A stretch of DNA of 64,000 nucleotides from Halomonas sp. SpR8 (GCF_031010195.1 NZ_JAUAMC010000013.1:1-64000), one strand, 5' to 3'. Shown: positions 27,862 to 36,899, numbered from the stretch's first letter. Program-made: numbers and translations. Notes: generated by a model not told the origin, from the sequence alone.

Positions 27862-29184
27862 ATGACTCAGATGACACCCCGCGAAATCGTTCACGCCCTA
27901 GATCAGTACATTATTGGCCAGCAGGATGCTAAGCGCGCCGTTGCCATTGCATTGCGCAACCGCTGGCGCCGCATGCAGCTCGACGATGACCTGCGCCCAG
28001 AAGTCACTCCCAAAAACATTTTGATGATTGGCCCGACCGGCGTGGGTAAAACTGAAATTGCCCGCCGCTTGGCCAAGCTAGCCAAAGCGCCGTTTATCAA
28101 AGTGGAAGCGACCAAGTTCACCGAAGTTGGCTATGTGGGCCGCGACGTTGAGTCGATTATTCGCGACCTGATGGAAGCCGCGATCAAAATGGTCCGCGAG
28201 CAGGCCAAGGAAGAAGTCAGTCACCGCGCCGCCGATGCCGCTGAAGATCGTGTGTTGGACGCGCTTCTTCCGCCGCCGCGGGGTCAGGAAGATAAGCCCC
28301 GGGAAGATAACGGCACCCGCCAGACCTTCCGCAAGAAGCTCCGCGAAGGCCAGCTAGACGATAAAGAGATCGATATTGAGATCTCTTCGCACGGTCAGGG
28401 CATCGACATCATGACCCCGCCGGGCATGGAGGAGATGACCAACCAGCTGCAGAGCATGTTCTCCAACATGGGCCAGCAGAAGCGCGAAAATCGCCGCGTA
28501 ACGGTCAAAGAAGCGCTAGTTCTGCTGCGCGATGAAGAAGCGGGCAAGCTGGTCAACGAAGAAGAGATTAAGGCCCGTGCGGTCTACTCGGTGGAACAGC
28601 ACGGTATCGTGTTCCTGGATGAGATCGACAAAGTGGCCAAGGGCAGCGGTCAGTCCAGCGGTGGCGAAGTCTCCCGCGAGGGCGTCCAGCGCGACCTGTT
28701 GCCGCTGATCGAAGGCTCTACCGTTTCTACCAAGTACGGCATGGTCAAGACCGATCACATTCTGTTTATCGCCTCCGGCGCTTTCCACCTGTCGCGCCCA
28801 TCGGATCTGATTCCAGAGCTTCAGGGTCGTCTACCGATTCGCGTCGAGCTTGACGCGCTAACACCCAACGACTTCAAGCGCATCCTTACCGAGCCCTCCG
28901 CGTCGCTGACCAAGCAGTATCAGGCGCTGCTGGCTACCGAAGGGCTGGACATTGAGTTCACTCCCGACGGCATCGAGCGTATCGCGCAGATCTCTTGGCA
29001 GGTCAACGAAGGCACTGAAAACATCGGCGCCCGCCGCTTGCACACGGTGATGGAGCGGCTGTTAGAAGAAGCCTCTTTCAGAGGTGGTGATATGGAGAGT
29101 CCGTTGGTAATCGACGGCGACTACGTCAATGCCCAGCTTGGCGAACTGGCGGTCGACGAAGACCTGTCGCGGTATATTTTGTAA
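27862..29184 (+). CDS. hslU: ATP-dependent protease ATPase subunit HslU
   Basis: 440 residues, against 443 in E. coli. HslU is the AAA+ ring that unfolds substrates and feeds them to HslV. Walker A is GPTGVGKT at about residues 57-64; Walker B is GIVFLDEIDK; the C-terminal tail ends DLSRYIL, the conserved end that inserts into HslV. I chose ATG 27862 because AAAGG lies about ten bases upstream and the family begins MT-MTPREIV; the ATG seven codons earlier has no ribosome site. Confidence 0.97.
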   Translation: MTQMTPREIVHALDQYIIGQQDAKRAVAIALRNRWRRMQLDDDLRPEVTPKNILMIGPTGVGKTEIARRLAKLAKAPFIKVEATKFTEVGYVGRDVESIIRDLMEAAIKMVREQAKEEVSHRAADAAEDRVLDALLPPPRGQEDKPREDNGTRQTFRKKLREGQLDDKEIDIEISSHGQGIDIMTPPGMEEMTNQLQSMFSNMGQQKRENRRVTVKEALVLLRDEEAGKLVNEEEIKARAVYSVEQHGIVFLDEIDKVAKGSGQSSGGEVSREGVQRDLLPLIEGSTVSTKYGMVKTDHILFIASGAFHLSRPSDLIPELQGRLPIRVELDALTPNDFKRILTEPSASLTKQYQALLATEGLDIEFTPDGIERIAQISWQVNEGTENIGARRLHTVMERLLEEASFRGGDMESPLVIDGDYVNAQLGELAVDEDLSRYIL

Positions 29185-29197
29185 GTTTCGTCAGTCA

Positions 29198-29226
29198 CAG
29201 CAAGCCCGCTCTATGCGGGCTTGCTG
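29198..29226 (+). terminator. Terminator after hslVU
   Basis: Perfect 12-bp stem CAGCAAGCCCGC / GCGGGCTTGCTG around TCTAT, 14 bases beyond the hslU stop. The T run after it is weak (CTTTGG). Confidence 0.75.
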
Positions 29227-29284
29227 CTTTGGTATTTAGCTAAATGGAACTTAGCGAAATGCCACTTAGCGATGAGGTCTCATC

Positions 29285-29668
29285 ATGAATGCTCCTACCC
29301 CTAACCGCGTTCACTACCATAAGCAGTCGCGCGAGCTGGAACTTGGCTACGCCAGCGGCGAAAGCTATCGGCTGCCGGTTGAATTTTTACGCGTCTACTC
29401 TCCGTCTGCCGAAGTGCGCGGTCACGGCGGTGATACGGCCGTGCTGCAAGTAGGTAAAAAAGATGTCGGACTGCAAAATATTACCCAGGCGGGCAACTAT
29501 GCGCTGAAACTGCACTTTGACGATGGTCACGACAGCGGACTGTTTAGCTGGAACTACCTGTATGATCTCGCGACTCACCAAGAGGCCTACTGGAACAACT
29601 ACTTGCAGCGCCTGGAAGAGGCCGGCGCCTCGCGCGAGCCTGCCAGCATTCAATTCAAGCAACTGTGA
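29285..29668 (+). CDS. DUF971 family protein
   Basis: 127 residues of the DUF971 family, which matches the small N-terminal domain of gamma-butyrobetaine hydroxylase. Recognisable segments are LELGYASGESYRLPVEFLRV, GNYALKLHFDDGHDSGLFSW and YLYDLATHQEAYWNNYL. Stand-alone members are widespread in proteobacteria and have been linked to iron-sulphur or metal biology, but no firm function is known to me. It sits between hslVU and ubiE, the same place as in Pseudomonas. Confidence 0.85.
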   Translation: MNAPTPNRVHYHKQSRELELGYASGESYRLPVEFLRVYSPSAEVRGHGGDTAVLQVGKKDVGLQNITQAGNYALKLHFDDGHDSGLFSWNYLYDLATHQEAYWNNYLQRLEEAGASREPASIQFKQL

Positions 29669-29808
29669 TGGTATGACTCAGACAAGCTAGGCAGACAAGC
29701 CAGGGTGGACAAGGCTACAATGACGCTAACTTATTCATCGCGTCGGCCCCTAGGTCAAAAGACCAAAGGTCGATTTGCCACCGCCTCGACTTCGGGAGCT
29801 ACTGCCCC

Positions 29809-30564
29809 ATGAGCCCCACTGAAAAACGCACCACCCATTTTGGTTTTCAAGAAGTACCGGTTGACGAGAAAGCCTCGCGAGTGGCCGATGTATTTCACTC
29901 CGTTGCCGCTCGCTACGATGTCATGAACGACCTGATGTCGATGGGCATCCACCGGGTGTGGAAGCGCCTGACGATCGAACGCGCTGGCGTGCGCCCCGGC
30001 CACCATGTGCTGGATATTGCTGGCGGCACGGGCGATTTGACCCTTAAGTTTTCCCGCTTGGTGGGCCCGCGCGGCAAAGTCGTCCTCGCCGATATCAACG
30101 CCTCAATGCTGAAAGTGGGCCGCGACAAGCTGATGGATAACGGCGTGGGCGGCAACGTCGAGTATGTTCAGGCCAATGCCGAAAGCCTGCCGTTTCCCGA
30201 TAATAGCTTCGATTGCATCACCATTGCCTTTGGACTGCGTAACGTTACCGATAAAGACGCCGCGTTGCGCTCCATGGCGCGGGTACTCAAGCCCGGCGGC
30301 CGCTTGCTGGTGCTGGAGTTTTCCAAGCCCAATAATCCGCTGCTCTCTAAAGCTTACGATGAGTACTCTTTCCGGCTGCTGCCTAAAATGGGCGAATTGG
30401 TGGCGGGCGACGGCGAAAGCTACCGTTACTTGGCTGAGTCAATTCGTATGCACCCGGACCAGGAAACGCTGAAAGCCATGATGGAAGCGGCCGGTCTCGA
30501 GCGCGTCGAGTACACCAATTTGACGGGCGGCATCGTTGCGCTGCATCGCGGCATCAAGCTATGA
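29809..30564 (+). CDS. ubiE: Demethylmenaquinone/ubiquinone C-methyltransferase
   Basis: 251 residues, the same length as E. coli UbiE. It adds the C-methyl group in ubiquinone (and menaquinone where present) synthesis from SAM. SAM-binding motif I is VLDIAGGTGDLTLKF; the family signatures YDVMNDLMSMGIHRVWKR and FGLRNVTDKDAALRSMARVL are present. A GGGAG ribosome site precedes the ATG. It starts the ubiE-ubiJ-ubiB cluster, the standard gammaproteobacterial order. Confidence 0.97.
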   Translation: MSPTEKRTTHFGFQEVPVDEKASRVADVFHSVAARYDVMNDLMSMGIHRVWKRLTIERAGVRPGHHVLDIAGGTGDLTLKFSRLVGPRGKVVLADINASMLKVGRDKLMDNGVGGNVEYVQANAESLPFPDNSFDCITIAFGLRNVTDKDAALRSMARVLKPGGRLLVLEFSKPNNPLLSKAYDEYSFRLLPKMGELVAGDGESYRYLAESIRMHPDQETLKAMMEAAGLERVEYTNLTGGIVALHRGIKL

Positions 30565-30620
30565 CTTTGCAAACCATGACGTTTCAAACCATGACTTTTT
30601 CTGCCCTGACGTCCCCTGCC
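30561..30620 (+). repeat. Four 15-bp imperfect tandem repeats between ubiE and ubiJ
   Basis: Units ATGACTTTGCAAACC, ATGACGTTTCAAACC, ATGACTTTTTCTGCC and CTGACGTCCCCTGCC follow each other without a gap, beginning on the ubiE stop codon and ending just before the ubiJ ribosome site. Confidence 0.75.
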
Positions 30621-30631
30621 AAGAGGTCCGC

Positions 30632-31288
30632 ATGCTGGTAACCCCGACCTTGCTATTGGCCGGTTGTGAACGCACGCTCAATGCCCTCCTCGCCCGTGAC
30701 CCCGCTGCCCCTGCGCGGTTGGCAGCGTTGGCGGGCAGCCGTTTGCTGGTACGCCTTGAACAGCCGCACCTGGAATTGGTCATCCATTACCATTACACCG
30801 GGCTCGACCTGATGCGCGCTGATGACATTGATGAAACGGATGTAGACGCGGTAGTGGAACTCACGCCAGAAACATTTTCAGAGTGGCTTAGCGGCGCCTC
30901 CATTGAGCGGCTAATGTTTGATGGCAAGCTGGCCGTGCGCGGGCGCACTCACCTCTTAGAAGCGACTCGCGACCTGCTCTTTGATCTAGATATCGACTGG
31001 GAAAGCGAACTGGCCCGCTGGTTGGGCGACATGCCCGCCCACTCACTGGCTGAAGGCTTGCGCCGCGCGGCTCGCTGGGGGCTGCGCGCTAAAGATGAGC
31101 TGATGCAGGATGTCTCGGAGTATGTTTTTGAAGAGGCGCGCTTACTGCCAGGACGGCAGCAACGTAACGTTTTACGCGAACACCTGACCGAGCTGGAGGT
31201 AGCGACCGACCGCCTCGAAGCGCGCTTTAACCGCTTACAGCGGCGACTCACACAGCTGCAGTCCGCCCCACAGGAAACGCGCCCATGA
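30632..31288 (+). CDS. ubiJ: Ubiquinone biosynthesis accessory factor UbiJ
   Basis: 218 residues. UbiJ carries an SCP2 lipid-binding domain and forms, with UbiK, a scaffold for the soluble ubiquinone-synthesis complex. The N-terminal half (LLLAGCERTLNALLARDP through VELTPETFSEWLSG) is the SCP2 part; the C-terminal 40 residues form a coiled coil (LEVATDRLEARFNRLQRRL). I chose ATG 30632, with AGAGGT upstream, because the frame above it is only the 15-bp repeat tract. It overlaps ubiB by 4 bases. Confidence 0.9.
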   Translation: MLVTPTLLLAGCERTLNALLARDPAAPARLAALAGSRLLVRLEQPHLELVIHYHYTGLDLMRADDIDETDVDAVVELTPETFSEWLSGASIERLMFDGKLAVRGRTHLLEATRDLLFDLDIDWESELARWLGDMPAHSLAEGLRRAARWGLRAKDELMQDVSEYVFEEARLLPGRQQRNVLREHLTELEVATDRLEARFNRLQRRLTQLQSAPQETRP

Positions 31289-32907
31289 GCTTGCGACTGC
31301 TGCGTATAAGCTGGGTGATCACACGCCATCGGCTGGATACGCTGCTGCCCCTAGAGCGCCTGCCCTGGTGGCTGCGGGCGCTGATGTGGTTTTCGCCGCT
31401 ACGCTTAGTGCCCATTGGCAAGCGCTCGCGGGGCGAACGGTTGCGTTTAGCCTTGGAAGCCCTAGGGCCGATTTTTATTAAATTCGGCCAAATGCTGTCG
31501 ACCCGCCGAGATTTACTGCCAGCCGATATCGCCGATGAGCTAAAGCGTCTGCAAGATCAGGTGCCGCCTTTTCCCGGTGAACAAGCGGTCGCTCGGGTCG
31601 AGAAAGAGCTGGAAATGTCGCTGGAGGAGGCCTTTGCTGAATTTGACCGCGTGCCACTAGCCTCGGCCTCCATTGCCCAGGTACACGCGGCAACGCTGCA
31701 CGGCGGTGAAGACGTGGTGGTGAAAATCATTCGCCCCGGCATAGATCGCATCATGCGCCAGGATATGGCGCTGATGTACCAAGTAGCCAAGCTGCTTTCA
31801 AAAGTGCCTGAAGCTCGCCGACTGCGTCCGGTTGAAGTGATTCGCGATTATGAAGCTACGCTGTTTGATGAACTGGACCTCTACAAAGAAGCCGCCAATA
31901 CCTCTCAGCTCAAGCGTAATTTCAAAGACTCTCCGCTGCTGTTTGTGCCAACTATTTACTGGCCCTTCACCCGTCGCCACGTGATGGTACAAGAGCGTAT
32001 CCGCGGCATTCCGGTCGCCGACCTGGATACCCTGATTGCCCGAGGCACTAATCTTAAAAAGCTCGCCGAGCGCGGTGTCGAAATTTTCTTTACCCAAGTG
32101 TTTCGTGACAATTTCTTCCATGCGGACATGCACCCTGGCAACATCTTCGTTAATTGCGATAACCCCGAAGACCCCCAGTACATTGCCATTGATTGCGGTA
32201 TTGTCGGCAGTCTGACCCGGGAAGATCAGGACTATTTGGCACGCAACCTGCTGGCGTTTTTCCATCAGGACTATTATGAAGTGGCCGCGCTACACATTGA
32301 ATCTGGCTGGGTGGGTGAGAATACTCGCGCTAACGAATTCGCAGCGGCCATTCGTACCGTGTGTGAACCCATTTTAGAGAAACCGCTCAAAGATATTTCT
32401 TTTGGCCAGGTTCTCCTGGGGCTGTTTCAAACCGCCCGGCGCTTTAATATGGAAGTTCAACCGCAGCTGGTGTTGTTACAAAAAACACTGCTCAACATTG
32501 AAGGCCTAGGCCGCCAACTCTATCCCGACCTAGACCTGTGGAGCACGGCAAAGCCCTATTTAGAGCAGTGGATGAAGGAGCGTGCCGGAGTCAGCGGGTT
32601 ATGGGAATCGCTGAAGCGCCAAGCGCCGGAGCTTTCGCACCAGTTGCCCGAGCTGCCTGTACTCGCGCACCAAGCGCTCAGCCGTATGGAGCACGAGCAT
32701 CGCCAGCGCCATCAGCAGGTTGATTCGATCAACGCCATGCGCATGCAGATGGCGCGTCAGGGTAAGCGCCTGTATCGCTTGCGCCTTGGCTTGATTCTGC
32801 TAGCCATAGCCTTAGCCTGGCAGCCATTAAGCGGCTGGATTGAGCTGCAGGAGTGGCCAATACTGGCTGCCGCCGCGATTGGGCTGTTACTGCTGGTATG
32901 GCAATAA
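31285..32907 (+). CDS. ubiB: Ubiquinone biosynthesis regulatory protein kinase-like UbiB
   Basis: 540 residues, similar to E. coli UbiB (546). It is an atypical kinase/ATPase of the ABC1/ADCK family needed for ubiquinone synthesis at the inner membrane. The family KxGQ motif appears as FIKFGQMLSTRRDLLP, the Ala-rich nucleotide loop as PLASASIAQVHAA, and the catalytic loop as FFHADMHPGNIFV with IAIDCGIVG for the metal ligand. Two C-terminal membrane helices lie at about residues 497-515 and 521-538. It overlaps ubiJ by 4 bases. Confidence 0.96.
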   Translation: MSLRLLRISWVITRHRLDTLLPLERLPWWLRALMWFSPLRLVPIGKRSRGERLRLALEALGPIFIKFGQMLSTRRDLLPADIADELKRLQDQVPPFPGEQAVARVEKELEMSLEEAFAEFDRVPLASASIAQVHAATLHGGEDVVVKIIRPGIDRIMRQDMALMYQVAKLLSKVPEARRLRPVEVIRDYEATLFDELDLYKEAANTSQLKRNFKDSPLLFVPTIYWPFTRRHVMVQERIRGIPVADLDTLIARGTNLKKLAERGVEIFFTQVFRDNFFHADMHPGNIFVNCDNPEDPQYIAIDCGIVGSLTREDQDYLARNLLAFFHQDYYEVAALHIESGWVGENTRANEFAAAIRTVCEPILEKPLKDISFGQVLLGLFQTARRFNMEVQPQLVLLQKTLLNIEGLGRQLYPDLDLWSTAKPYLEQWMKERAGVSGLWESLKRQAPELSHQLPELPVLAHQALSRMEHEHRQRHQQVDSINAMRMQMARQGKRLYRLRLGLILLAIALAWQPLSGWIELQEWPILAAAAIGLLLLVWQ

Positions 32908-32938
32908 CGTAGCGCATTAAACGTTTACAAGGATTCCC

Positions 32939-33319
32939 ATGGACAGCAACTCATTATCGACCAATACTTTTTCGACAAACCATACCGATGTGCTGGATAC
33001 TCTCAATGAGGTACTGAAGCAGCGGCGTCATGCAGTAGCAGAAGAATCTTATGTTGCCTCCTTGCATCATAAGGGTTTGAACAAGATACTCGAAAAGGTT
33101 GGCGAGGAAGCTACAGAGATGATGCTGGCTGCCAAAGACGCTGAGCACGGTGGCGAGGCTGAACGCCAAGCGTTAATCTCTGAAACCGCCGACCTGTGGT
33201 TTCACAGCTTGGTGATGCTGTCGCACTTGGGCATGGACCATCAAGCCGTTTTAGACGAGCTGGCACGACGCTTTGGCATATCTGGACACGATGAAAAAGC
33301 CGCCCGCCCGTCACAATAG
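32939..33319 (+). CDS. hisE: Phosphoribosyl-ATP pyrophosphatase
   Basis: 126 residues. HisE hydrolyses PR-ATP to PR-AMP in step two of histidine synthesis. The all-alpha MazG-like core carries VGEEATEMMLAAKD and SETADLWFHSLVMLSHLGM, with the metal-binding Glu and Asp. In Pseudomonas hisI stands between ubiB and hisE; here the 31-base gap leaves no room for it, so the cyclohydrolase must be encoded elsewhere. It is followed by tatA after 61 bases. Confidence 0.95.
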   Translation: MDSNSLSTNTFSTNHTDVLDTLNEVLKQRRHAVAEESYVASLHHKGLNKILEKVGEEATEMMLAAKDAEHGGEAERQALISETADLWFHSLVMLSHLGMDHQAVLDELARRFGISGHDEKAARPSQ

Positions 33320-33380
33320 TCGTTTATTAGTGTCTTGAATGTAACAATGAAAGTTAACTTGCTCCCATGAGGAAACGCAT

Positions 33381-33656
33381 ATGTTAGGTGGTATTAGTAT
33401 TTGGCAGTTGCTGATTGTTCTGGGCATCATCATCCTGGTTTTCGGCACCAAAAAACTACGTAATGTGGGAACCGACCTTGGCGGGGCGGTAAAAGGCTTC
33501 AAGAAAGCCATGCACGATGAAGAGAAAAACAAAGAGGCTGACGAAGACGCCGACCAGCCCCATGCAAAAGTGAGCCACGAAGAGCCTGGCAACACTTACG
33601 ATGTTCAAGCCGAAGAGAAAAAGGCTGCTGAAAGCCACAACGAAGAGCGCAAATAA
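33381..33656 (+). CDS. tatA: Sec-independent translocase subunit TatA
   Basis: 91 residues. TatA multimerises to form the passage for folded proteins with twin-arginine signals. It has an N-terminal membrane helix (ISIWQLLIVLGIIILVFGTK), the hinge FGTKKLRNVGTDLG, an amphipathic helix and a charged tail. A ribosome site (ATGAGGAAAC) precedes the ATG. The gene is three bases before tatB. Confidence 0.96.
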   Translation: MLGGISIWQLLIVLGIIILVFGTKKLRNVGTDLGGAVKGFKKAMHDEEKNKEADEDADQPHAKVSHEEPGNTYDVQAEEKKAAESHNEERK

Positions 33657-33659
33657 ATC

Positions 33660-34166
33660 ATGCTGGATATCGGTTTTCTTGAACTGATGCTCATCGGCAT
33701 TGTTGGGCTGTTAGTACTTGGCCCAGAGCGGCTGCCGCGCGCCGCCCGCACAACGGGCATGTGGATAGGCAAGATCAAGCGCACGGTATCCGGCATGCAG
33801 CGTGAAATCAGCGCCCAGTTGGAAGCAGAAGAGTTGCGCCAAAAGCTGAATGAGCAGCAGCGAAAACTCGACGACAGCTTGAAAAAAGCCAAGCTGGACG
33901 TAGAAAGCATTGCCGACGCCCCTTCTACTTCAGGCTCAACGCCGTCAGCCACTTCAGCGGCACAGAATAAGACCGAGCAGCGCGTCGCCAAAGCAAGCGC
34001 TCGACTCGATGACGCTATCGAAACGGTGCGTGAAGAAGCCCCTGCGCCTGCCCAACAGGCTGACGTGGCTCGGGCTGCCCCTGAGACGGCTGTGCCTGGA
34101 ACGGCTGGACCTGAAACGGCTGACTCTGAAAAGGCGGCATTAAATAAGGACCGTAATCCCCAATGA
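33660..34166 (+). CDS. tatB: Twin-arginine translocase subunit TatB
   Basis: 168 residues. TatB works with TatC as the receptor for twin-arginine signal peptides. The start MLDIGFLELMLIGIVGLLVL with GPERLP is diagnostic of TatB, with the Glu in the membrane helix. It continues with a long amphipathic coiled helix and a low-complexity tail rich in Ala, Pro, Glu and Thr (PETAVPGTAGPETA). It overlaps tatC by 4 bases. Confidence 0.95.
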   Translation: MLDIGFLELMLIGIVGLLVLGPERLPRAARTTGMWIGKIKRTVSGMQREISAQLEAEELRQKLNEQQRKLDDSLKKAKLDVESIADAPSTSGSTPSATSAAQNKTEQRVAKASARLDDAIETVREEAPAPAQQADVARAAPETAVPGTAGPETADSEKAALNKDRNPQ

Positions 34167-34954
34167 GTATGTCTGGCGATTCAAAGGAGCCGCGTGAAGA
34201 ACAGAGCCAAGCCCCGCTCATTGAGCACCTGATTGAGCTACGTTCACGGCTAATGCGGGCCGTGATCGTGATCCTGGTGGTCTTTTTGGGCCTCTACTCC
34301 TTTGCCAATGATATCTACACCTTTGTGGCCGAGCCATTGATGGCGCTGCTGCCTGAAGGCTCGCAGATGATCGCCACAGAAGTGGCCTCTCCGTTTTTAG
34401 CGCCGTTTAAGCTTACCTTGGTCGTGGCGGTGTTTATCGCTATTCCCTTTGTGCTGCATCAGGCATGGGCATTTATCGCGCCGGGGCTTTACGACAATGA
34501 AAAGGCGCTGGCGATCCCGATTCTGGTCTCGAGCATTGCGCTTTTCTACGGCGGGGCGGCGTTTGCCTATTACGTGGTGTTTCCACTGCTATTTGAGTTT
34601 TTTACCCAAACCGGGCCGGACAACATCGCGATAATGACCGACATTAACCAGTATTTGAACTTCGTTCTTAAGCTGTTTTTTGCTTTCGGCGTGGCGTTTG
34701 AAATTCCCATTGCGACCTTTTTGTTAATTCTTTCCGGTGCGACGACGGTCGAAAGCCTGTCTAAAAAGCGGCCCTATATACTGCTGGGCTGCTTCGTCGT
34801 CGGCATGCTACTAACACCTCCAGACGTGATTTCTCAGAGCCTGTTGGCTATCCCGATGTATCTGCTGTACGAAGTGGGTTTACTGTTTGGTCGCTTGGTG
34901 CGCAAACGTCAAGCTGAGAAAGAAGCGGCCGAAGAGCAAGAGGCTGACCTATAA
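34163..34954 (+). CDS. tatC: Sec-independent translocase subunit TatC
   Basis: 263 residues with six membrane helices. TatC binds the twin-arginine signal peptide. The N-terminal LIEHLIELRSRLMRA and the loop FIAPGLYDNEK are conserved TatC signatures; FAFGVAFEIP and LLTPPDVISQ follow. It is the last gene of the hisE-tatABC run, and a strong hairpin follows it. Confidence 0.97.
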   Translation: MSMSGDSKEPREEQSQAPLIEHLIELRSRLMRAVIVILVVFLGLYSFANDIYTFVAEPLMALLPEGSQMIATEVASPFLAPFKLTLVVAVFIAIPFVLHQAWAFIAPGLYDNEKALAIPILVSSIALFYGGAAFAYYVVFPLLFEFFTQTGPDNIAIMTDINQYLNFVLKLFFAFGVAFEIPIATFLLILSGATTVESLSKKRPYILLGCFVVGMLLTPPDVISQSLLAIPMYLLYEVGLLFGRLVRKRQAEKEAAEEQEADL

Positions 34955-34980
34955 CCCAGGCAGTTGACTGGCAGCCAATT

Positions 34981-35013
34981 AAAAAGCCGCCGCCATCATC
35001 GATGGCGGCGGCT
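34981..35013. terminator. Bidirectional terminator between tatC and elbB
   Basis: Perfect 13-bp stem AGCCGCCGCCATC / GATGGCGGCGGCT with a three-base loop. On the minus strand it is followed by TTTTTAATT, good for elbB; on the plus strand by CTTATAT, weaker for tatC. Confidence 0.85.
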
Positions 35014-35032
35014 CTTATATGGCCCAAACTTT

Positions 35033-35704
35033 TTAAGTAGCGGCTAAATCCATCATCTCATTAATACGGTCTACCAGCTTAAAGATACCGGTAGCGGCTT
35101 CGCTGATGCGCGAGGCTAGCATATACGCAGGGGTCGTCACTACGCGGTGCTCAAGATCAACAACGATATCTTCTACCGCACAGCTGCGGTGCAATCCGCC
35201 CATGGCGCTGATTGCCCCAGAAACCGCCGGGTCATTGCCCACCGTTACCGCAATGCCATCATCAAACAGGCGTGGCACTATGACGGGCGCAATACACATC
35301 AAACCAATCGGCTTGTTGTCGTGTCGAAAGCCGGTCAGTGACTCTTTTAATGCGTCTAACACCTGCATATTGTCACTGGCGCTAGCAAAATCGGACAAAT
35401 TCTTGGCAACGCCAAAACCGCCGGGTACGATCACCGCATCAAAATCATCCGCCACTAATTCGTTCAATGGGCTAATGTCGCCCCGCGCCAAGCGTGCAGA
35501 CTCTAGCAACACGTTACGCTGCTCGCCTTCCACCACCTCTTGAGTTAGATGATTAACAACATGATGCTGCTCTAAATCCGGGGCAAAACAACGATAACCA
35601 ATACCTAGCTGATCCAAACGCAGCAGCGTCAGCGTAGTCTCATAGATTTCGGAACCATCATAAACGCCGCAGCCGGCTAAAATCACTGCTACCTGTTTGG
35701 TCAT
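35033..35704 (-). CDS. elbB: Glyoxalase III-like protein ElbB
   Basis: 223 residues, similar to E. coli ElbB (217). It belongs to the DJ-1/PfpI-like class I glutamine amidotransferase fold; E. coli ElbB has been described as a glyoxalase and earlier as an isoprenoid-related protein. The start VAVILAGCGVYDGSEIYE, the segment AVIVPGGFGVAKNL and the nucleophile-elbow GLMCIAPVIVP (Cys) are recognisable. I chose ATG 35704 because it has an excellent ribosome site (AAGGAG) and matches the family start; the frame is open 16 codons further. Confidence 0.9.
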   Translation of the reverse strand: MTKQVAVILAGCGVYDGSEIYETTLTLLRLDQLGIGYRCFAPDLEQHHVVNHLTQEVVEGEQRNVLLESARLARGDISPLNELVADDFDAVIVPGGFGVAKNLSDFASASDNMQVLDALKESLTGFRHDNKPIGLMCIAPVIVPRLFDDGIAVTVGNDPAVSGAISAMGGLHRSCAVEDIVVDLEHRVVTTPAYMLASRISEAATGIFKLVDRINEMMDLAAT

Positions 35705-35888
35705 GCCTATCTCCTTATCCCAGGGTCTGCCGAATGCAATACAGCAAAGCAATCGCTCACTTTAGTCAGTCTACCTTGTCGCCACAAGACGCCTTTCGCC
35801 GCAGAGTATGGCTGATATACTGCTGGCAGGCCTTCGGGCACGGTTACTTGCAATTATTAATGCTTACGATCCTTCATGGAGAGCCATC

Positions 35889-36899
35889 TTGAGTACACCC
35901 ACTCCCCGCCATTTTCCCGCCACACGCATGCGCCGTATGCGTCGCGATGATTTCTCACGCCGTTTGATGCAAGAGAACAGCTTAAGTCCATCAGACCTAA
36001 TCCTACCGGTGTTTGTGTTGGAGGGAGAAAACCAGCGTGAGGCCGTGGCCTCCATGCCCGGCGTTGAACGGCTCTCCATCGACCTGCTGATTGAGCAAGC
36101 TCGCGAAGCGTATGATCTGGGCATCCCGGCGCTGGCGCTGTTTCCCGTTATCGGCGCTGAGCAAAAAAGCGAACTTGCTGAAGAGGCGTACAGTGCCAGC
36201 GGATTAGTACAGCGTAGCGTACGTGCCCTCAAAGAAACCCTGCCCGAGCTAGGTATTATCACTGACGTGGCGCTCGACCCTTATACCAGCCATGGCCAGG
36301 ATGGCATTCTAGATGAGCACGGCTATGTTCTGAATGACCGCACCGTAGATACGCTGCTCAAGCAGGCGCTTTCTCATGCGGAGGCCGGTGCCGACGTGGT
36401 AGCCCCTTCCGACATGATGGACGGCCGCATTGGCGCTATTCGCCAAGTACTAGAGCAAGAGAACCTGCACAACGTGCGCATTATGGCTTACAGCGCCAAG
36501 TATGCCTCGCACTACTACGGCCCCTTCCGTGATGCGGTGGGGTCGGCCACCAACTTAGGCAAAGCAGACAAACGCACTTATCAGATGGACCCGGCCAATA
36601 GCGATGAAGCGCTGCACGAAGTAGCCATGGATATCGCCGAAGGGGCCGATATGGTGATGGTAAAACCCGGCATGCCCTACTTGGATGTAGTTCGCCGAGT
36701 TAAGACCGAGCTAAACATCCCTACTTTCGCCTATCAAGTTAGCGGTGAGTACGCCATGCACCGCGCGGCCTTTGACAACGGCTGGCTGGAAGCCGAGCCG
36801 ATCATTTTAGAATCATTAATGTGCTTCAAGCGCGCGGGCGCGGATGGAATATTGACCTACTTCGCCCTCGACGCGGCGCGTTTACTACAGAGGCGTTAA
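35889..36899 (+). CDS. hemB: Delta-aminolevulinic acid dehydratase (porphobilinogen synthase)
   Basis: 336 residues from a TTG start. It joins two 5-aminolevulinate molecules to porphobilinogen in heme synthesis. Both active-site Lys are visible: AYSAKYASHYYGPFRDA and MVKPGMPYLD. The zinc Cys cluster of the E. coli enzyme is replaced (VALDPYTSHGQDG), so this is the magnesium-dependent type, as in Pseudomonas. The TTG at 35889 follows GGAGAG and gives the family start STPTPRHFPATRMRRMRR; an ATG at 35808 would add 27 residues not typical of the family. Confidence 0.93.
   Translation: MSTPTPRHFPATRMRRMRRDDFSRRLMQENSLSPSDLILPVFVLEGENQREAVASMPGVERLSIDLLIEQAREAYDLGIPALALFPVIGAEQKSELAEEAYSASGLVQRSVRALKETLPELGIITDVALDPYTSHGQDGILDEHGYVLNDRTVDTLLKQALSHAEAGADVVAPSDMMDGRIGAIRQVLEQENLHNVRIMAYSAKYASHYYGPFRDAVGSATNLGKADKRTYQMDPANSDEALHEVAMDIAEGADMVMVKPGMPYLDVVRRVKTELNIPTFAYQVSGEYAMHRAAFDNGWLEAEPIILESLMCFKRAGADGILTYFALDAARLLQRR

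Noticed and set aside
30536..30631. N-terminal extension of ubiJ (32 extra codons)
   Set aside because: It overlaps ubiE and is made of the 15-bp repeat; the ATG at 30632 has a proper ribosome site.
31798..32265. 155-codon minus-strand ORF inside ubiB
   Set aside because: Antisense to the conserved UbiB kinase core, with no family similarity.
35808..35888. ATG start of hemB 27 codons upstream
   Set aside because: No ribosome site and no family similarity; the TTG at 35889 follows GGAGAG and gives the usual HemB start.
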